Positions 4,883 through 7,175 of a stretch of DNA of 7,175 nucleotides are shown here, piece after piece; position 1 is the first letter of the stretch; each line of letters opens with the position of its first letter. The stretch comes from Phycisphaerales bacterium (GTDB lineage Bacteria; Planctomycetota; Phycisphaerae; Sedimentisphaerales; Anaerohalosphaeraceae), in contig DSDR01000249.1 in assembly GCA_011048645.1 (NCBI GenBank), positions 1 to 7,175 on the forward strand, given 5' to 3'. A model generated the notes under the pieces. That model was not told where the DNA came from. It worked only from the letters and a program-made list of their open reading frames with translations, and searched no databases. A program made the position numbers and the translations under genes.

Positions 4883-7175
4883 TTATTTACCTCCACGATT
4901 AAAGTATAGACAATAGGTTACTGCGACTTTGAGCCGCGCCATTTCGCTGGGGTCTTTTGTCAAAGCGGTCATCCTTTCCAGCCGCTCCAGGCCGGGTGGA
5001 TGTTTGTGATTTTTATTGGTCAGGTGAACGTTGCGGGCCATATCGTACCGAAGATGCGACCGCCAGAGCAGGTTTTTGAGATTCACCCGTTTGCGTTTAT
5101 CTTTCGTTGATTCCTCACTCTGCCGACACTTTTCGGCCATGTGGAAGTACCGAATCAGGCGATAGACAAACCCCTTGGCGGCCCTGATGCCCTCGGCGCC
5201 CTCCTCCTGCATGATGCGATCCAGAAAGAGGCCGTCATCCATCGCCTGCTCAAAATCAGGCCATTCCAGAACGGTACCGAAAACACAGATACGGTTGCGT
5301 TTTTCCTTGGCTTTGGCCAGTGCGACATTGGCCTGACGGGCGGCTTGTGAGAGCGGAAAGCGGCTGTGGCAGACGGAGATACCGGCCGATAGGGTAATGT
5401 CGGGGTGGTGACAGACATAACGCCGGAACTGGTTTTGCAGATAGGTCGCAAACTTCAAGATTGTCCGCCACGGCCCGACCAACAGCAGATCATCGCCGCC
5501 AGCATAGACGGTGTAGATGTTGCGGAAATCCTCATACCCCTTGGGTGGGTCGAGAAACAGATTCGGCATAAGGCCGCTGAAAAACAAATTCAATTGGCGA
5601 GACAGAGAGATATAGTAGCTCAATGACGCCTTGGCTTTTTCAAGCCCATTGGAAAACAGCATCCCCAGCCGGTCCACATCGGCCTTCAGTACCGCCAGCA
5701 GCGGCTGACCTTTGGGCTTGCCGTCGCTGCCAAAGGCATACGCATCGGCGCAGAGGTGGGCAAACGATTTTTGGCGACCAGGGGCATAATGTTCTTCGCC
5801 CTCATCTTTGAGTTGCCCGGTCAGCCATTGGCTCACGTGTGAGTCTTGATAGACCGCTCGATCCGCGTCGGTTTGCCGAGGGACATAGTTGGCTAAGAAT
5901 GTGCCGGAATGAATGGTGTGTAAGGGTTTTTGCCGAATACCAGGTACAAACTCCAGACAGCTCAGTATATTGTTGTTTTGTATCGGTGGGCGATCCGTGA
6001 TGGTAAAGTAATATCGGCCGAAGGGGTTAGCCAGCGGCAGCTCAGCCAGCGCAGCATCAAACGCCCCTTCAAATGGTTGGGCGCCGATAGACAGAAAATT
6101 CCCCGACGTCAGCTTGGCGCCTATCTGATTAAAAAATTTCTCCTGAGGTGTTTCTTCTTTGGCTTGCGGCAGTGCATCAGGTATCGTCGCGGGATTCAAT
6201 TTGAGCACAAAGTCATCCTGAAGCCATTGTCCGTCACGGGTTAATATAGTTCGCAGCGGCTGTTTTTTGGCACGCTCCATATTCCACGACAGCTTGTCCT
6301 GAATGACGTGGAATCGCTGTGTCGAAAAATCCTTACCGGATAGTTCCATATCATAGCAGAGATTCAGATTCAACTGACCATCAAATGTCTCTCGGAACCA
6401 GCGCTGAATGAGTTGTTCAGTGTCTCTGATGCAGTTGACACTTTCTTCGGTGTTATGGATCAACAGGCAAAAATTGCCGCCGGCATCAATGATGCGATTA
6501 AGAGCGCAAAGTCCTGCTCGCTCTAAAATCAGGTTGCCGGCTAGCCGTGTTACAAGCCCGAGATAAAATGATTTGGAACGCAGCCGTTTGCTGACTTTCG
6601 AAGGTTTTTCTAAAGTGGTATGATACAAATAGGTCTGAATGCCGCTGAGATCACCGCTGACCAAACGAAATTTTTTGAGATTGGGGTCTTTTACAGAGGC
6701 TTCGTTGAGTGTGTTGGTCTGAACGTGGTATTGATACAGGGCCGCGGCAAACGCCGCGGTGGTCAGGCTGTGGTCCAGCAGTGAGATTTCGAAATGTTTT
6801 GTTTGATGACTGGGGACGCATCCGGCATAAAGACTGTATATCCAGATCAATTGTTCCAGAAAGATCGCAGGCTCAACCGGCTTAAGCTGACCAAAGTGTT
6901 CAAGTGCTAACTTCCACAGGGCCTGGTAATCCTTAACGGGATTTAGTTTTTCATCGGCCCGGCGCGGAAAATTTTCTTTGCCCAGGGATAACGGGTACAA
7001 CGGTAAGAAACAATCCTCCGGGCCAGTGCCGCCGGACTGACTGGGAATCGTTGAAAAGATGCTTTTTGAATAATCGCGTAATCCCTTCTGCTGTTCCTCG
7101 TCCTGTCGATCCTGACCGGCAGACAGCCAGTCGGCCTGTTGAACGATCAGATGGGCAATTTCACTGGGGCTATGA
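4883..7175 (-). CDS. cas10: Cas10/Csm1, large subunit and cyclic oligoadenylate synthase (5' end outside window)
   Basis: 763 residues are visible and the frame is open to the right edge. An apparent TTG start at 7000 is not the real start, because the 58 codons before it are clearly Cas10: HSPSEIAHLIVQQADWLSAG is the end of the HD nuclease domain, with its last conserved Asp in ADWLSAGQDR. About 65-80 residues, including the HD motif itself, should lie outside. Visible numbering: GDLSGIQTYLY at 174-184 (first palm domain), LKADVDRLG at 496-504 and AGGDD at 558-562 (second palm, cyclase; GGDD at 5500-5489), then the helical C-terminal domain. The intact GGDD predicts cOA synthesis on target-RNA binding. 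The paired cysteines of the usual zinc ribbon between the palm domains are absent. The subtype is III-A rather than III-B because the partners are Csm2-5. Confidence 0.97.
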   Translation of the reverse strand, partial: HSPSEIAHLIVQQADWLSAGQDRQDEEQQKGLRDYSKSIFSTIPSQSGGTGPEDCFLPLYPLSLGKENFPRRADEKLNPVKDYQALWKLALEHFGQLKPVEPAIFLEQLIWIYSLYAGCVPSHQTKHFEISLLDHSLTTAAFAAALYQYHVQTNTLNEASVKDPNLKKFRLVSGDLSGIQTYLYHTTLEKPSKVSKRLRSKSFYLGLVTRLAGNLILERAGLCALNRIIDAGGNFCLLIHNTEESVNCIRDTEQLIQRWFRETFDGQLNLNLCYDMELSGKDFSTQRFHVIQDKLSWNMERAKKQPLRTILTRDGQWLQDDFVLKLNPATIPDALPQAKEETPQEKFFNQIGAKLTSGNFLSIGAQPFEGAFDAALAELPLANPFGRYYFTITDRPPIQNNNILSCLEFVPGIRQKPLHTIHSGTFLANYVPRQTDADRAVYQDSHVSQWLTGQLKDEGEEHYAPGRQKSFAHLCADAYAFGSDGKPKGQPLLAVLKADVDRLGMLFSNGLEKAKASLSYYISLSRQLNLFFSGLMPNLFLDPPKGYEDFRNIYTVYAGGDDLLLVGPWRTILKFATYLQNQFRRYVCHHPDITLSAGISVCHSRFPLSQAARQANVALAKAKEKRNRICVFGTVLEWPDFEQAMDDGLFLDRIMQEEGAEGIRAAKGFVYRLIRYFHMAEKCRQSEESTKDKRKRVNLKNLLWRSHLRYDMARNVHLTNKNHKHPPGLERLERMTALTKDPSEMARLKVAVTYCLYFNRGGK

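Noticed and set aside
6998..7000. TTG as the start codon of cas10.
   Set aside because: The frame is open to the window edge, and the upstream 58 codons contain the conserved ADWLSAGQDR segment of the HD domain. The true start is outside the window.

Overview
The window is almost entirely a type III-A (Csm) CRISPR-Cas locus read on the minus strand. From right to left it holds cas10/csm1 (its N-terminus lies beyond the right edge), csm2, csm3, csm4, csm5, a broken cas1, an intact cas2, a leader of about 185 bp, and the leader-proximal end of a CRISPR array that runs off the left edge. Every gene lies on one strand. Junctions from cas10 to csm5 are 2, 3 and 19 bp gaps and one 4 bp overlap. A 112 bp gap separates csm5 from cas1, and cas1 and cas2 are 11 bp apart. 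No tRNA, rRNA, insertion sequence or non-CRISPR gene is visible.

The host is a bacterium using strong Shine-Dalgarno sites (GGAGG type) with moderately high GC. The csm2 region is clearly more AT-rich than csm4 and csm5. Nothing here fixes the phylum.

How the parts work together (family knowledge): pre-crRNA is transcribed leftwards from the leader. The minus-strand repeat ends in ATTGAAAC, the classic 8-nt crRNA handle. Csm2-5 and Cas10 assemble on the crRNA and bind complementary transcripts. Csm3 keeps its target-cleaving Asp (D37). Cas10 keeps GGDD, so cyclic oligoadenylate synthesis is expected, and it shows the C-terminal edge of an HD domain. No Cas6 (crRNA processing) and no Csm6/CARF effector (cOA response) is in the window, so both must come from elsewhere.

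Three points deserve attention. First, the two complete spacers are not independent. In one reading frame they encode nearly the same 12-residue peptide (SIVHLMGEQSLC and TVIHLMGEQSLC), with mostly synonymous or conservative differences. This implies capture from the same site of two diverged homologous genes, in the orientation where the crRNA is antisense to the mRNA. Second, cas1 has lost about 55-65 codons internally and its halves are in different frames, so adaptation is probably dead in cis. Third, the leader has a perfect 9-bp inverted repeat combined with a direct repeat next to the first repeat unit.
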